In this document: piece by piece, positions 4,996 through 5,069 of the stretch
Layout: each line of letters begins with the position of its first letter
How positions within the stretch are numbered: position 1 is the first letter of the stretch
Assembly (NCBI GenBank): GCA_028292565.1
Contig: JAQGMD010000036.1
Span: 1 to 5,069, forward strand
Source of the DNA: Burkholderia sp.
GTDB taxonomy: Bacteria > Pseudomonadota > Gammaproteobacteria > Burkholderiales > Burkholderiaceae
Length of the DNA stretch: 5,069 nt
Reading direction: 5' to 3'
Notes under the pieces: model-generated
Database searches by the model: none
Told to the model about the DNA's origin: nothing
Seen by the model: only the letters and a program-made list of their open reading frames with translations
Translations under genes and position numbers: made by a program

Positions 4996-5069
4996 TCAAT
5001 CCGCCTTCGCCCCCGAATCCTTTACCACCTTCGTCCACTTCGCAATCTCACCACGCTGATAAGCAACCA
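4996..5069 (-). CDS. C-terminus of a Bug-family (tripartite tricarboxylate transporter) substrate-binding protein
   Basis: Only the last 23 complete codons before a TGA (4998-4996) are inside the window: VAYQRGEIAKWTKVVKDSG followed by AKAD. The pattern E-x-A-K/R-W-x-K-V-V-K-D-S-G-x-K is the usual end of Bug/TctC periplasmic receptors, where a final helix carries the W-x-K-V motif. Such proteins bind small carboxylates and are greatly expanded in Betaproteobacteria. Signal peptide and binding domain lie beyond the edge. Its link to phosphonate use, if any, cannot be judged. The fragment is short, so the family call rests on this helix alone. Confidence 0.7.
   Translation of the reverse strand, partial: VAYQRGEIAKWTKVVKDSGAKAD

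Noticed and set aside
1..5069. tRNA or rRNA genes, CRISPR array, transposase or integrase genes
   Set aside because: No cloverleaf, regularly spaced direct repeats or transposase-like protein was seen; nearly all sequence is accounted for by the six genes and short intergenic regions.

Overview
The window carries most of the front part of a carbon-phosphorus (C-P) lyase locus for using phosphonates as a phosphorus source. The probable host is a betaproteobacterium, most likely Burkholderiales and perhaps Oxalobacteraceae-like. This rests on high G+C, PhnG/H/I/J sequences of proteobacterial type, a C-terminal fragment that looks like a Bug-type (tripartite tricarboxylate transporter) solute-binding protein, and palindromic intergenic repeats of a kind I associate with that group. 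No 16S rRNA or other definitive marker is present.

Layout. On the minus strand, reading right to left, are phnG (2957-2484), phnH (2487-1885), phnI (1758-646) and the first 216 codons of phnJ (649 to the left edge). phnG/phnH and phnI/phnJ are joined by 4-bp ATGA overlaps. The phnH-phnI junction is instead split by 126 bp holding a large inverted repeat (1804-1886) whose outer edge supplies part of the phnH stop codon. Divergent from phnG, on the plus strand, is a 417-codon gene (3085-4338). It fuses an N-terminal DUF1045 / 2H-phosphoesterase-like domain to a C-terminal PhnN ribose 1,5-bisphosphokinase. A strong hairpin (4339-4383) separates it from a convergent GNAT acetyltransferase gene (minus, start at 4845) that resembles PhnO at its C-terminus. 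The right edge holds the last 23 full codons of a Bug-like protein gene (minus), followed by two palindromic elements.

How it works together. In the E. coli pathway PhnI, with PhnG, PhnH and PhnL, couples the phosphonate to ATP, displacing adenine. PhnM then releases pyrophosphate, and PhnJ cleaves the C-P bond by radical SAM chemistry in the PhnGHIJ core complex, giving 5-phosphoribosyl 1,2-cyclic phosphate. PhnP opens the cyclic ester to ribose 1,5-bisphosphate, and PhnN makes PRPP. The fusion of a 2H-type domain (both H-x-T motifs intact) to PhnN suggests that the cyclic-ester opening and the kinase step sit on one polypeptide here, with the 2H domain standing in for PhnP. That is inference. 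The 127-bp divergent intergenic region contains two oppositely oriented Pho-box-like sequences. Each is followed 10 nt later by a -10-like hexamer, so PhoB control of both transcripts is likely. The PhoB site facing phnG would place the transcript start at or next to the phnG ATG, raising the possibility of a leaderless mRNA.
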